From NCBI GenBank assembly GCA_037954235.1, contig JBBMOA010000017.1:18476527-18540526 (forward strand): a stretch of DNA of 64,000 nucleotides. Direction: 5' to 3'. Under the pieces are notes generated by a model that worked only from the letters and a program-made list of their open reading frames with translations, searched no databases and had not been told where the DNA came from. This stretch comes from Aulostomus chinensis (lineage: Eukaryota > Chordata > Actinopteri > Syngnathiformes > Aulostomidae). Positions within the stretch are counted from its first letter, which is position 1; each line of letters begins with the position of its first letter. This document shows positions 22,841-34,100 of this stretch, one piece after another. The position numbers and the translations under genes were made by a program.

Positions 22841-25800
22841 CAAGTGTGTCTGCGAGGGTTTTGTAGCACAACCTAGATCATGAAGACACGGACACAGACA
22901 AATGAATTACCAACCTCTCCACAAATGATATCAAGCTAGTTTACATCGTTTCAATAACTTCAATCTACTTGAACAAATTCACCTGACATGCAGTCGACAC
23001 CTGTGACTAAAACAAATAAATACAAAAAGCTTCCCCAAGAGGAACCAACCGTGATACGTACCTGTCAGCTGAGGCAAGATGATGTTTGAAACTCCATTAT
23101 TTGGGGAAACAAAGTGCAAGTGTGCTGTGAGGGTTACATATTAACTCGGACATGCAGCCTCCTCTCCATGGGCATGTGTGGGTGTGTGTATGCGTGTATT
23201 TGTGTGTCTATGCGCAGGGTTGAGGCAGGAGATTTTAGGCCTGAGGAAAACCCTTCTTTTAGAGTCAAGAAACCTCTATCTAGGAGTCTGTTAACAGATC
23301 CAACTGTTCATGCAGCAGACATTGAGCTGGTTCACTGCTGGTGTCTGGAGGAAGTGGGGGTCTGAGATGACAGTCAGGATTACTATTGACAGTCTGGATG
23401 AAAGACAGAGATGAGTCCAGATTTTGAGTGTCAGTGTGTGTGTGTGTGAATCCTTTTAGGTCTTGTCTCTTGTGTGGGGGTGTATGTGTACATAGTGCCA
23501 GTAGTGAAAAGCAGTCATATGTAATCAACTTTGATGCATTTTTTACTTGAGTTGAGTATTTTCCTGTTTTTCGACCTTCCCTGCTTCAGGGAAATTTTGC
23601 ATTTTCTTCTACACTACCTTTATGAGGGAGCTTGAATTCAATTATTCATGCAGATTTTACAGTCTGATGTAACATAAGCTTTTAACATACAACACAACCT
23701 TTGCGAACTCTAACGTCTAACAGACAGAGGCATGTAGTTGAGGTTGCTTTGCAGAGGAGTTGTTAGCTCCAACACAGCTATTTCTCCGTTTTGTTATCAA
23801 AAATGAATGATTGGACAGAAAGTCCAGATTTGTGAAATAGCTTTTTTTTTTTCTCTTTCTTCCTGATAAGTCATCTCATAAGTCATCAGATTGATACGGC
23901 ATCCCTATTGTATATAAATAATTCACAATGCTTATTGATACCTCTGGATGTCTACATTATCCACAAAATTATAAACACTGCAACACTCACTGTTCTCTGC
24001 TTGATTACGCTGTCCACTAATCAGCCAGCATGGACCTTCACCAGGACAAAGGGTGATGGAACTTCCTTTTATACAACACCAAACAATTGTTATTGGACAA
24101 TAGAAAAGGTACAGGAAGTGACATCATGACACGTCAACTACCACACCTTTCCTTCCTGTCAGGATTAATAGTTTGTCATGTAGTCCAAGTGCATATTTCA
24201 TTCTAAAAAGGATTTCTCATCCAGACTTTTTCTTGAAAAGGAAATTTATTTTTCACTGCAGTGCAGCTATTTTTACATGACTTCCATAAATGACTAAGGA
24301 GTCTTCACCTTCACGTAGCCGCTGTCCTGTTCAGCCTGTTACCTGCCGTCTGCCTCAGCTTTGACCTCCTCCTCTGCTCCGCGGCAATCATTTTCTGCTT
24401 CAGATCTTCATCCTCTGCTCCAACATCTTCAAAAAAAATTAACCCTAAAATCGACCAATGCGTGTGTGTCGGTGACATCTAGAGGTCACGTTGCAAGATT
24501 TAACAATCATAAAATTAATAACTTTATATCAAAGTGGAAAGAAAGCAGAGATGAGAGATTTTAGGAGGAGTGAAATGTTGCTTTAATCCTGGAACTTTAC
24601 TTCATACATTACAAGAAAGAATGTGCTGTGGTAACAAAAACATATAACAACATGAATTTAGTACTTGCTGTGAGAATGTGATGAGTGAAAATAATGTGAT
24701 GATAAAAACCCAGCAACCGACATAACATATTCTTTCCCATGTGCGTTAAAGGAAAAAAAAAAAAAAAGAGCCATACAGATCCAAGGGAGAAGAAAACAAC
24801 CACAACATGCAAACATCTCGGAGGTCAAACTGCCAGTCGTCTTCAAATCCAACATACGTGTAGGAAGCATTGGTTCTGAGGACACACCAGAGCTAAACTG
24901 CAAGTTCTATGAAAACAGAAGCACTATTAAACATACTTAACTGTCTTAATGCTGTAACGTGGTCTTTGGATTTCAGATTGCAACTAATGATGAGGTTCAA
25001 TAACAGTTCATTCTCACGAGTTCACTGTTATTTTTGTTTGAAGTCCATTAGTCAGACGATGTCTTTAACCCTTAGCAGCCTCAGTGCAAAAGAATGTATG
25101 TTCCACTACCGCCGTGTACACCACCGCTCTAAAAGCCTGACTGGAATACATGGTCATTGACGTTAGTGCAATTAAACGAGTATTTCAGAAGCTATGACAG
25201 ACTGGAGCAAACAACAATCATTTGTACTTCGTAAAAGGGGAAGAGTCAAAATGGAAACAACAACTTTAACAGTCATTTTGTAATAAAATCTAGATAATGC
25301 TATAACAAATACTGGATGAAGCCATTCACTGAGGAGGCAGACTGGATGTGTTTTTGGTTTGCAGGGATCCATACTGTGCTGGACTAATTAGCTAGGAATG
25401 GATTATCTTTTAAAGTAGTTTGTAGAGGATAAGTTATCTTAAATGTCCTTCTGGTTCACTTATATATTTAAAAGCAATAACGAAAGCCACAACATCCATA
25501 TGTTGCTGTGCAAATGCCTTATTAGTTTAGGTGTAAAATGAATGACTATGTCAAGAGTAAATGACCGACAAATGTTAGCAATGGCTAAAAGAGAGTTCAG
25601 TACATGGCAAATAATAATTTCAAAGTGACACTGGTGTTGTGATGGGGTGGGTGAACTTGAAATCGCATGACCTACAAACCCAAGTCCCACACTAAAGTGG
25701 GACTCTCTGTCCTCTAATGAACTTTTATCTGTAGTCTACACATCGTTCTCCACACAAAACCTTTGTGTGTATTCACCTCCAAAGAAGTAAAAACACACAC

Positions 25801-26167
25801 GTCGTGTGCTGAGAATTCTTTCCCATCTTTTTCAGAGAGAAACGAGAATAAAAAACAGTATATAATAGAAATAGAAGGCGCCATGGTAAAAAGGCAAATT
25901 GCAAACTTGGATTAACTGCATCATGAGTTCTGTGACCTTCTTCCCAGCATCAGATCCTCATTGAGTTAGATCAGACTAACTGCTGCACTTTCCTTTGTCG
26001 TTCTCTTCTCTATAGCCTGTCAGCGAACGAACCAGGGGAACTGGGTCAGCCTTCTGACTGTTCATATGTTCGCATGTGCAAAAGGTTAGAGGAAGGAGCA
26101 AAGCTACCCCATAATGAGGTCGCCATTACAGGCAGCTGGTAACAACATGAGCAAATTGTTCACCACT
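22841..26167. other. SERPINA10 5' region and ATXN3 3' region
   Basis: 22850-23061 is the probable 5'-UTR intron of SERPINA10 (donor GTACGT read on the minus strand at 23061-23056; acceptor CCTCGCAG before 22849). The remainder up to the ATXN3 stop at 26168 has no supported gene. It probably contains a long ATXN3 3' UTR; minus-strand candidates for its end are ATTAAA near 24577-24572 and AATAAA at 24250-24245. Confidence 0.5.
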
Positions 26168-29100
26168 TCACTGGCTGGGCTTCTGTTGTTGGTGCACCTC
26201 CGAGCCCGTGTCCTCTGGAGACAGATGACCAAAGAAAGCTCAAGTTAGTATCTTTCAACTCATCTTCACTGGAAACAATCTGCATTAATCCGCTGAAATC
26301 CTGAACGTGCTTACCTGAGCCACCTGTCGATGTTGTGTTTGCTTGATGAGGAATGTTTGTCTGAACTTGCTGCTGCTGCCTAGAAAAAAAACACAAAAGA
26401 GGAACTTTTAGTTCATAAAAATTCCATTTTGTCATTTTCTCTTCACACGTCATCATCAAATGTACTACTGAATGTTACAGGATACCTATTCTATGTATCG
26501 AAACCTATACCTGATCATTTACAAAAACAGGGAGACACTCAGTGAAAACACTTTCAATTTGATTTGGTTCACCACCAGACATATCCACACATGCTCCTCA
26601 CAAAAAGAGGTTCAGGGATCGAAGGTGAAGCCTGTTAAAATCATGATGGTTGCCACTGTACAGTCACACAGAAATAGTTGAAGCAGAATCAACCCCATAG
26701 AAATGTAAGACCTAGAATTAGAATTGAATCTCCCAGTTTATCGATGTGAAGAAAATAAATCAACAAACAAACAAACAAACATGATGCATGTCATGGCTCC
26801 GCGTACAAACTAATGAATGAATGATTTCTGATCAGATGATGAACTAAATCAAATCAATAATATTGTTCTGAGTATAAACCTCAGAGTGTTGTGGCTTCAA
26901 ATATTTATTGCAAGTTTATTGAACTGGATTGACTGCTAATAAGTGTTCACATTATTATGTTCACACCATGTCAGGTAGTAACCACTCACAGGGTAAGCAT
27001 ATCCATTTGAAAAATGTAATGAGACGCACTGAAAAGTAATTCTCATGCAGAAGATATGTGTTTTAATGATCTTAAAATTCAATAGTTAACAGTTAATACC
27101 GCTTTGCGGCACAGAACATTTGGCGGCAACTTTGGTGTCCCCTTCAGAAATCCCTCTGGAGATAATTTCCTGTTCACTGTGCCCCCCAATAGTGAGGACA
27201 TGTCACCGTCACCATGTCACCACCTACCTGTCAAAGTAGGCCTGTCTCCTCTTCCTCAACTCCTCAGCTGTGAGTCTCTCATTCTGGCCTTCTCTTGGTC
27301 CCCCTGCAGAACTCCCCGCTGCCGGACTCCCCAACTTCACACTCCCCACTTCAGACTCCGAAGATGTATTGCTTAGTACTGCTCCTATTATGTTTGAACA
27401 CATTAAATGCAATTTGATGATTAAAAAAAATTGCAAAAAACAGTATATCAAAATCAAATTGTAGAATTACTACCTGCTTTGTTTCCGTGCGTTTAGATGC
27501 ATTAATCTGGACAAATTCATTTTTAGATGAATCGATTTCATAACTTTACCTTGCATGCTAAGCTGAATGGCCCTGCGAAGATCAGCCTCTTCATCTTCGA
27601 CATCTATGTCCTGTCTGCTGAGAGCCAGGGCTCTCTTTAGCTCCTCGTCTTCGTCCACAGCTTCAGTCTCAACGTCAAAGTCCAACTCGGGCTGTCCCAC
27701 AGCTGCCGGTCTGCTGCTGTTGCCACAAGAGAATAAAGCATTTATTTAAAGATACATGAAACAAACAATTTAGAGTCAATTCTGGATCCTCCGTACCCTA
27801 CGCTTGTCTGAGCCTCTTCTTCTCCGATAAGTCTGGGTCGCTGCTGCTGCTGCACTCGCATAATCCCAAGAATCTGCTCCGCTTCACACTCTGGGAGATT
27901 TCCTCGGATCACAAATATGGAATAACCTACAAATACAACTTCTATGATTAGATCTGCACTGTAAACATATTTGTGTCTCTTTTACAAATATAAGTTAATT
28001 AGATTACCTTCTTGTTGTAACTGTGCAAGGAAAAGGGCTAAATAGGTATCTGATATCAACTCTGGCCCAGTCAACAGAGAATTCAGATTAAACCACTGCA
28101 ATGAAAACAAAACAGTGTTATTAAGTAGATAAAGCTAAATTACAACTGTTTATAAAGACAAATGTTTCATACCTGTTGCCCAAGTTTACGTATAGTAAAC
28201 CAGTGCTCCTTGTAATTGCAAATGAAGGCTTTCTCATTTCTGAATCAGGAGAAAGAAACAAACTCTAACTCTAAGTACATGAGTGAATATAAAAAGGCAC
28301 AATTTTTGATGTAGGATACTTACATGGGATTAATCATAAGACTCTGGTATTCCCGGCTGTTGAATAGGATGAGTTCCAACTCCCACACTCTCAGAGCATT
28401 GCTAATAACCTAAAGGAATTGTATGACAGAAAAAAAACAACCAAAGAATATTACCAACTTATTCTGGTTATTTATTTGAAATAATGTAAATCTCTTAAAC
28501 TCACTTGTATTGAAAAGAACCCACTATCATCCATGTTTCCAGATGGTTGCTAGAAAAGTCACAGAACAATAAATTTTGACCTCACTGGCTTTCAAACAGC
28601 ATGTGTAAATAAACAGGCTGCTACAGCAGCATTCACTTTGTCCTCACCTGTAAGAAGGTCCTGTACTCCTCGCTGCCCATACCTCCCTCAGCCATCCTTA
28701 TCCTCTCCTCTTCATCGAGCTGATGAGCAATAGAGGACAGATCCACAGGAGTGAAATACTCACCCTGCAGAAGGTTGTTGAGGCAGTGCTGGGCACAGAG
28801 AGAGCCCTCTTGCTGTAAATAAAGATTTCATTAATGCCAATGAAACTTAACACTAATACTTTGAGCTCCATTGGGGAGCTGTATTTCACCAGTTCTTTTT
28901 ACGCAAATGAATGTAGAAGCAAACGTGGTTATGTTACTATTACATTTGTTGATGACAAAACAGGGGGGGGGGGGTTTGATTCAGGATGATGATGATGATG
29001 AAAGCAGCTACTGTGTGGGGGTAAAGCAGAGTGTTACTCATTGTAGATCTGGTTTTCCTCATCTGATCACAAAGAAAACAACAAAAATAAATACTTTAAA

Positions 29101-29189
29101 GACTGTAACAACACATGGCAACAAATTACTATCAGTTAAGAGAGTACTGAAATAGTAGATGACTATATATTTTTTATATACTACTCATG

Positions 29190-29263
<74 letters not shown>

Positions 29264-30702
29264 AAAGGGCTGCAGCATCTATATTTCATATATGCACTGA
29301 GAAAGTTTACAGTGGACAGAGACATACTGGTCCTCTCCCACAACTCTCTTCTGGAGAGCATTTTAACTAGTTGTTCTATTGTCTGGTATTATTCATTGTC
29401 AGTGGATAATACAAACAAACTGCATAAGATAGTCAAAATGAATAGAAGCCAGCAAACTTGCATGACGACTTGTCCAGACTAGTGAGGATGGGGAAGACCA
29501 CTGTTAGAGATATGTCACATCCTTTTTTGTTGTATATGGGCTATCACATTTAGGCAGACAGAATCAGAGTACCATCCTGGGCTCAGACAATTAATGCTGA
29601 CCACAATTGGACTGAATAAGGCATGAAGTGTGTGAGAATGTTGCAGTTTATGCACAAAGCATTTCCATGATATGGTGGGTCAATGACGTTGAGGTGTTCT
29701 GTTGTTGTTGCGGTTGGTAGTGTTGGTCGTGTTGATGTTTTTGTCTGATGGTTGTTGGATGATGCACAGCGGTGCAGTGGTTAGCACTGTCACCTCACAG
29801 CAAGAAGGTTCTGGATTCAAGCTCCAGCTCCAGCACTGGATCTTTCTGTGTGGAGTCTGCATGTTGTCCCTGTGCCTGTGTGGGTTCTCTCCGGGAACTC
29901 CGGCTTCCTCCCACAGTCCAAAGACATCAAGAGGGGACGAGGCTGATTGATACTCTAAACTGCCTTTAAGTGTGGCTGTGAGTGTGAATGGTTGTCTGTC
30001 TCTATGTGTTGGCCCGATGGACTGGCAACCCGTCCAGGGTGAACCCCACCTCACGCCTGAAGGCTGCTAGGATAGGCTCCAGCCCCACTGCGACCCTTAA
30101 CAGGATAATCCGAAGAAAATGGATGGATGGACAGATAGTTGTTGGATGGCACATGATACTTTTCCGAATGGACTAATAAAATTTCTATTTTAACATAAAA
30201 AGCACCGACAATCGTCTTCCTCACAAACTAGCTAATGCCAAAGATCTGTGTTATTGTTCTGTCCTCCCTCTGAAGCAGTCTTACATCAGTCCAGCTAGCT
30301 TACGTAACTTAAACAACACTACTAACTACTGTATTACTTCTTTGTCAGACCACAGAGCTCCAGCATATTAAAGGTGCAACATGTACTAAATTCCGTTAAA
30401 CAAACGCGGTAAAAACAAAGCCCACGCGGTTATCATAACAAGTTTTTTTTAATGTTTTTACTCCTGATTGAAAATAAACTTTTTATCATTCCTGACTAGC
30501 AGGTGCAATTAGCATTTTAGCTGACAGGAAACCAATACTGCCCAACACCCGCACAAATCTGTAAACACCCGTTAGATAGCGTAGGTAAACAAATGACCGG
30601 CAGAAGGTCCAAACTCCAAAGAATAAAAAAGATGAACTGTTTAAAGCTTCATGATTTAAAATTTACGTTTTAACTTACTTTCTCATGAAATATGGCATCC
30701 AT
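26168..30702 (-). CDS. atxn3: ATXN3, ataxin-3 Josephin deubiquitinase, 344 aa
   Basis: Chain-editing deubiquitinase acting with VCP/p97. Eleven exons (minus), as in human: 30679-30702, 28648-28812, 28505-28549, 28324-28409, 28173-28239, 28008-28095, 27797-27926, 27550-27716, 27228-27378, 26315-26379, 26168-26214; 1035 nt, in frame. Exons 2-6 have 165, 45, 86, 67 and 88 nt. The Josephin triad is visible: Cys14 (EGSLCAQHCLN), His (YKEHWFTIRKL) and Asn (WFNLNSLL). Two UIMs follow (DEELKRALALSRQ and EADLRRAIQLSMQ), then the VCP-binding RKRR (ELRKRRQAYFDR) and a QQQQ stretch where human has the long polyQ. The C-terminus ends HQQQKPSQ and no third UIM is seen. Start 30702 has a better Kozak context than the in-frame ATG at 30723. 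Intron 1 carries a LINE relic and a SINE. Confidence 0.95.
26761..26780. repeat. (CAAA)n run
   Basis: Short CAAA tetranucleotide run in ATXN3 intron 9, between the exon ending at 27228 and the exon starting at 26379 (minus strand). Confidence 0.85.
28963..28974. repeat. Poly-G run in ATXN3 intron 1
   Basis: Twelve consecutive G residues on the + strand. Confidence 0.9.
29198..29261. repeat. (TA)n microsatellite
   Basis: Uninterrupted TA run of about 64 bp at the 5' edge of the LINE relic. Confidence 0.97.
29262..29650 (+). mobile_element. Decayed LINE (L2/CR1-like) reverse-transcriptase C-terminal fragment
   Basis: Conceptual translation of 29265-29482 gives KKGLQHLYFIYALRKF, ILVLSHNSLLESILTSCSIV, WYYSLSVDN and NKLHKIVKM. 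This is the order of conserved residues at the C-terminal end of fish L2-type LINE ORF2 (QRL.FLR.LR, FY...IESILT, VW...LS..D...L..IV). After a stop the next block is VRDMSHPF, matching the DPSHP block of these elements. Stops and frame changes show it is dead. It lies antisense in ATXN3 intron 1. The exact subfamily was not determined. Confidence 0.7.
29761..30131 (+). mobile_element. tRNA-derived SINE of teleost V-SINE type
   Basis: The 5' head has an A-box-like TGCAGTGGTTAGCACTG and a B-box-like GGATTCAAGCTC. The body has the motifs TGTGTGGAGTCTGCATGTTG, TTCTCTCCGGGAACTCCGGC and TCCTCCCACAGTCCAAAGAC, common to fish SINEs. The tail reads GATAGGCTCCAGCCCC and ends in ATGGATGGATGG. It is inserted in ATXN3 intron 1, antisense to the gene and about 110 bp after the LINE relic. 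Confidence 0.85.
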
Positions 30703-31193
30703 ACTCAGCTTTCTGTCAAACATTCCACTTTGACCCCTCGTCCCGCTGTAGTCGTCACGTCTGGCTACGTCACCACGCAGAATAGCAGCAGTTTTAGACA
30801 GCGCCATCTACAGGTTGGGCCCCTATGCAGCGGCATCTTCATTCCTAACGTCTCGAACTAAGACTGCGTAATTCTGCAGTCTCCTCTGGAAGGAGCTTTT
30901 AAACAAAAAGTGTTTAAATGTAGTGGAACATACACGCTGATTCATTTATGAAAACCACTCTAGATCAAGTATTTTTCTTCCTATCCAGCATTTTTGTTTA
31001 CAGAGGCATACATGAACTATGGCATAATAGATAAACACAATTCTAAAAGCACTTTCCTGTCTTTAATAAATTACTTTTGCCACATATAAATGTATTTGCC
31101 AATAATCAATTATGATGTGAAGACTCGAAAAATCCATCCCAGTGGTAAACAGTCTTGTAGCGACACATCTTCCTGCTTTACGGCAAATGGAAT
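30703..31193. promoter_or_regulatory. Shared divergent promoter interval of ATXN3 and UBR1
   Basis: The start codons of ATXN3 (minus) and UBR1 (plus) are 491 bp apart. The ATXN3-proximal half contains two CRE/ATF-type TGACG cores (CGTCA at 30753-30757 and 30768-30772), a YY1-like GCCATCT near 30803 and several CpGs. No TATA box is obvious. The UBR1 start itself lies in ATGGCGGAGG, a YY1-type start context. Sharing of elements is inferred from spacing. Confidence 0.55.
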
Positions 31194-34100
31194 ATGGCGG
31201 AGGGTAAGATATCTCTTGACGGACTACTGCTCAGCAAGGTACGTTTTACCAATAGCTCCTACTACTGACACTGAATGTAGAGACTTGGGGACTAAACATG
31301 GGAGTATAACGTGTTAGTAACTTTGTACAATATAGTTTGGGCGTGTAGTGAAAGACTGTCCTGCGTATCGAGGTAGTCGTTTTAGCTAGCTTCGGTGCTA
31401 GCGACCTAAATGGTTAAAAATGTCCCTGCAGTGGCTATAATTATTCTCAAAAACCGTCCATTAGTGTTGCGGTTTTTTGGGACCAATTTAGTTTTGCTGA
31501 GGTGTTCCGAGTGTTTCTGCGCTAATGTGATGCTCATCTTTATCTTAAAGGCTTCAACATTAGTTGTCATGAGTTAACGTTTATACATTTCAGCATCGTA
31601 GTTGCGACACAAGGACTAGACTCCGGTATTTTATCCGTCGTGACCTCAGGAGATGTTCTCTTAGAGAAAGTGAAACTGACTCACGTAGAGGTGTTTTTAA
31701 TGATGGTAACCAGTGACAGCTTTTACATCATTATCGTTTATGTAACACACATGGCAAGTACAGAAATAGCTGGCGCTGTTTACAGCCGATACTGATGTTT
31801 ATGATACTGGCCAGCATCTCATGCCTTTACATAGGGGCTTTTCTTGATTTTCTTGTTCCCCACTTTTCTGGCAAGGAAATCTCAACCATTTTAAACTCTT
31901 TAAATAGTTCACCACACCATCTCTGAGAACAAATGAAACCCTGATCATTTTAAACAACTTTTAATTTGACCTTTCACATACACACATACATTTTAGCCTC
32001 CTGTTTTGCAGATGGTAATCATCAAGCCGGACACGGACCAGTATACTAGTTTTATAGCAGATGTGGTTTAATGTAATTTGGAATGTGATACATTCAACAT
32101 AGAAAGAGAAACTACATTGAACTTAAAATCAGACACAATTCTGGCCACTGAACATTCAATCATATGACTGTATTGTTTAACATCCGTCCTCCTTAAGGAT
32201 TGAGTAAATGACTCAGTGACTTAATGGCTTAATTTGTGATCTCCTGGCTCCGACCCAGGCTTTGTTAAAAAAAACATGACGGGAAGCAGTGTGATAATTC
32301 CTTTCTATAATCCTTCATAAATTCTAAGTGCCTCTTAATTCTTATTTGCTAAACCCTTCACAATTTAACTATTTTCACTTGCGTGCATCAGCTCAATATA
32401 TGTTCAAACTTTATCCTTGTGATAATAAGGCCTTGTGCATGAAGGTATGTGTGATTAGTGGAGATAAATGAGTCTTTTTAATAGAGGTCATGGTCATGGT
32501 TGCTCTGCAGGAATGGCAGGAGGCTGCGGACCTCAGAGTGGAGCTGCTCCACCACTTGAAGCAGCAGGTGCCGCAGATCTTCTGTCTGAAGAAAGAGTCC
32601 AGTCCTCAAGAGGAAGAGGAGCTCATACAGAGCTGCCTCCTCCACCCTCTGGAGTGCTTCCTGTTTGGAGAGGATCCTCATGAGGGCCTGGAGAAGCTCA
32701 AGCAGGGCAGTCCCTCTTCCCAACTCTGTGGACGTGTCTTTAAAGAGGGAGAGACTGTCTACTCTTGCAGGTCTGGAAAGGTTCTCTGATCCGAAACAAA
32801 TACATTTCTCACAAGCTAGAAATGTAAAATATTCATCCTTTCTCTAGTAGTTAATTTTTGATACATTTCAGGGTATTTATGGCCACAAGTGCATCCAAAA
32901 ATATGGCTGTTGCTACTTTTAGGCATGAAGTAATTCCCCGATCAAAACATACTTGAGTAACACTCCCAGTGGAAGCTGAGGTTACTGGATGAAACCTCAG
33001 GGTTCAAAGACGGCTGTGCAGTGGTCTCATTACTCTACAACACTGCAGAATGTAGGCTAAGAGTTAGAAGAGTAAAAGTGTTGACTCTCTTCAGTTTCAT
33101 TCTGTTGGAGAACCTCAATGATATGAAAGGCAGCATCATCACAAAGATGTGCATCTTCATGTTTGAGCTTAACGCCAGTTATATTCAGGCTACAGGGTTT
33201 TGGCAGGACTATTGCACATTTTTAAAAACACCTAAAGGAGGATTTTTCTTTTTCAGTGGAAAAGCTGTTTACACAATCGTTTTAATTTTTTGGCTTGTGC
33301 TGAAAGTGACTTTTAACATTTTGTTTTCCTTCACAAATGAACAGTACTCTTAAGATTTTGGACCGGTATACTGTATATGCTTGTTAAGTACAAACCTGAT
33401 GTGATGGTATGAACAAATGACAGTGTGTAGTGCATGAATTCAATGGCATGATGACATCTAATGTCCATAGCAAACTCTGTAGTCCCGTCTAGCCACAAAA
33501 CATTGAAATGAATTAAGTTCACATTAACCACAGATCTTAGTTCTGGTATTTAACCAAAACATTAAAAAACAACAACAACAACACTGTCTGGCACCATTCT
33601 GTTGGAGCTGACGTTGTACTATTAATAATTATACACTATAACATAGCAATCCATCCATTCGTTTTCTATACTGCTTATCCGTTAAGGGTTGCGGGGGGCT
33701 GGAGCCTATCCCAGCTGACATTGGGTGAGAGGCTGGGTTCACCCTGGACGGGTCACCAGTTCGTTGCAGGGCAACAAGGGGTTCAGTATCTTGCTCAAGG
33801 ACATGGTCACCAGGGGAAGTGAGGATTGAACCAGTGACCCTTCGGTTACTAGACGGCCGCTCTACCTCAGAGCCATGCCGCCCCATAACATAACAATCAT
33901 AGTAATAATTAAAAGTACAGTGATCAGTTTGATGTACCAGCTGACCAGCTTTCTAATAAAGAAAAACACAGTTTTGACCTCAGTTTAGATGCCCTTTACA
34001 GGACTTTGGTCACTGCAGGGAGGCTATAATTGTGCAAATGTGGTGTAAATTGTTCCATCATTGATCAAATCCTTTTCAATATTCATTGCAGGGATTGTGC

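Noticed and set aside
30703..30723. Upstream in-frame ATG (MFDRKLS) as ATXN3 start
   Set aside because: The downstream MDAIFHEK start has the better Kozak context and places the catalytic Cys at position 14 as in human; the longer form is possible but less likely.
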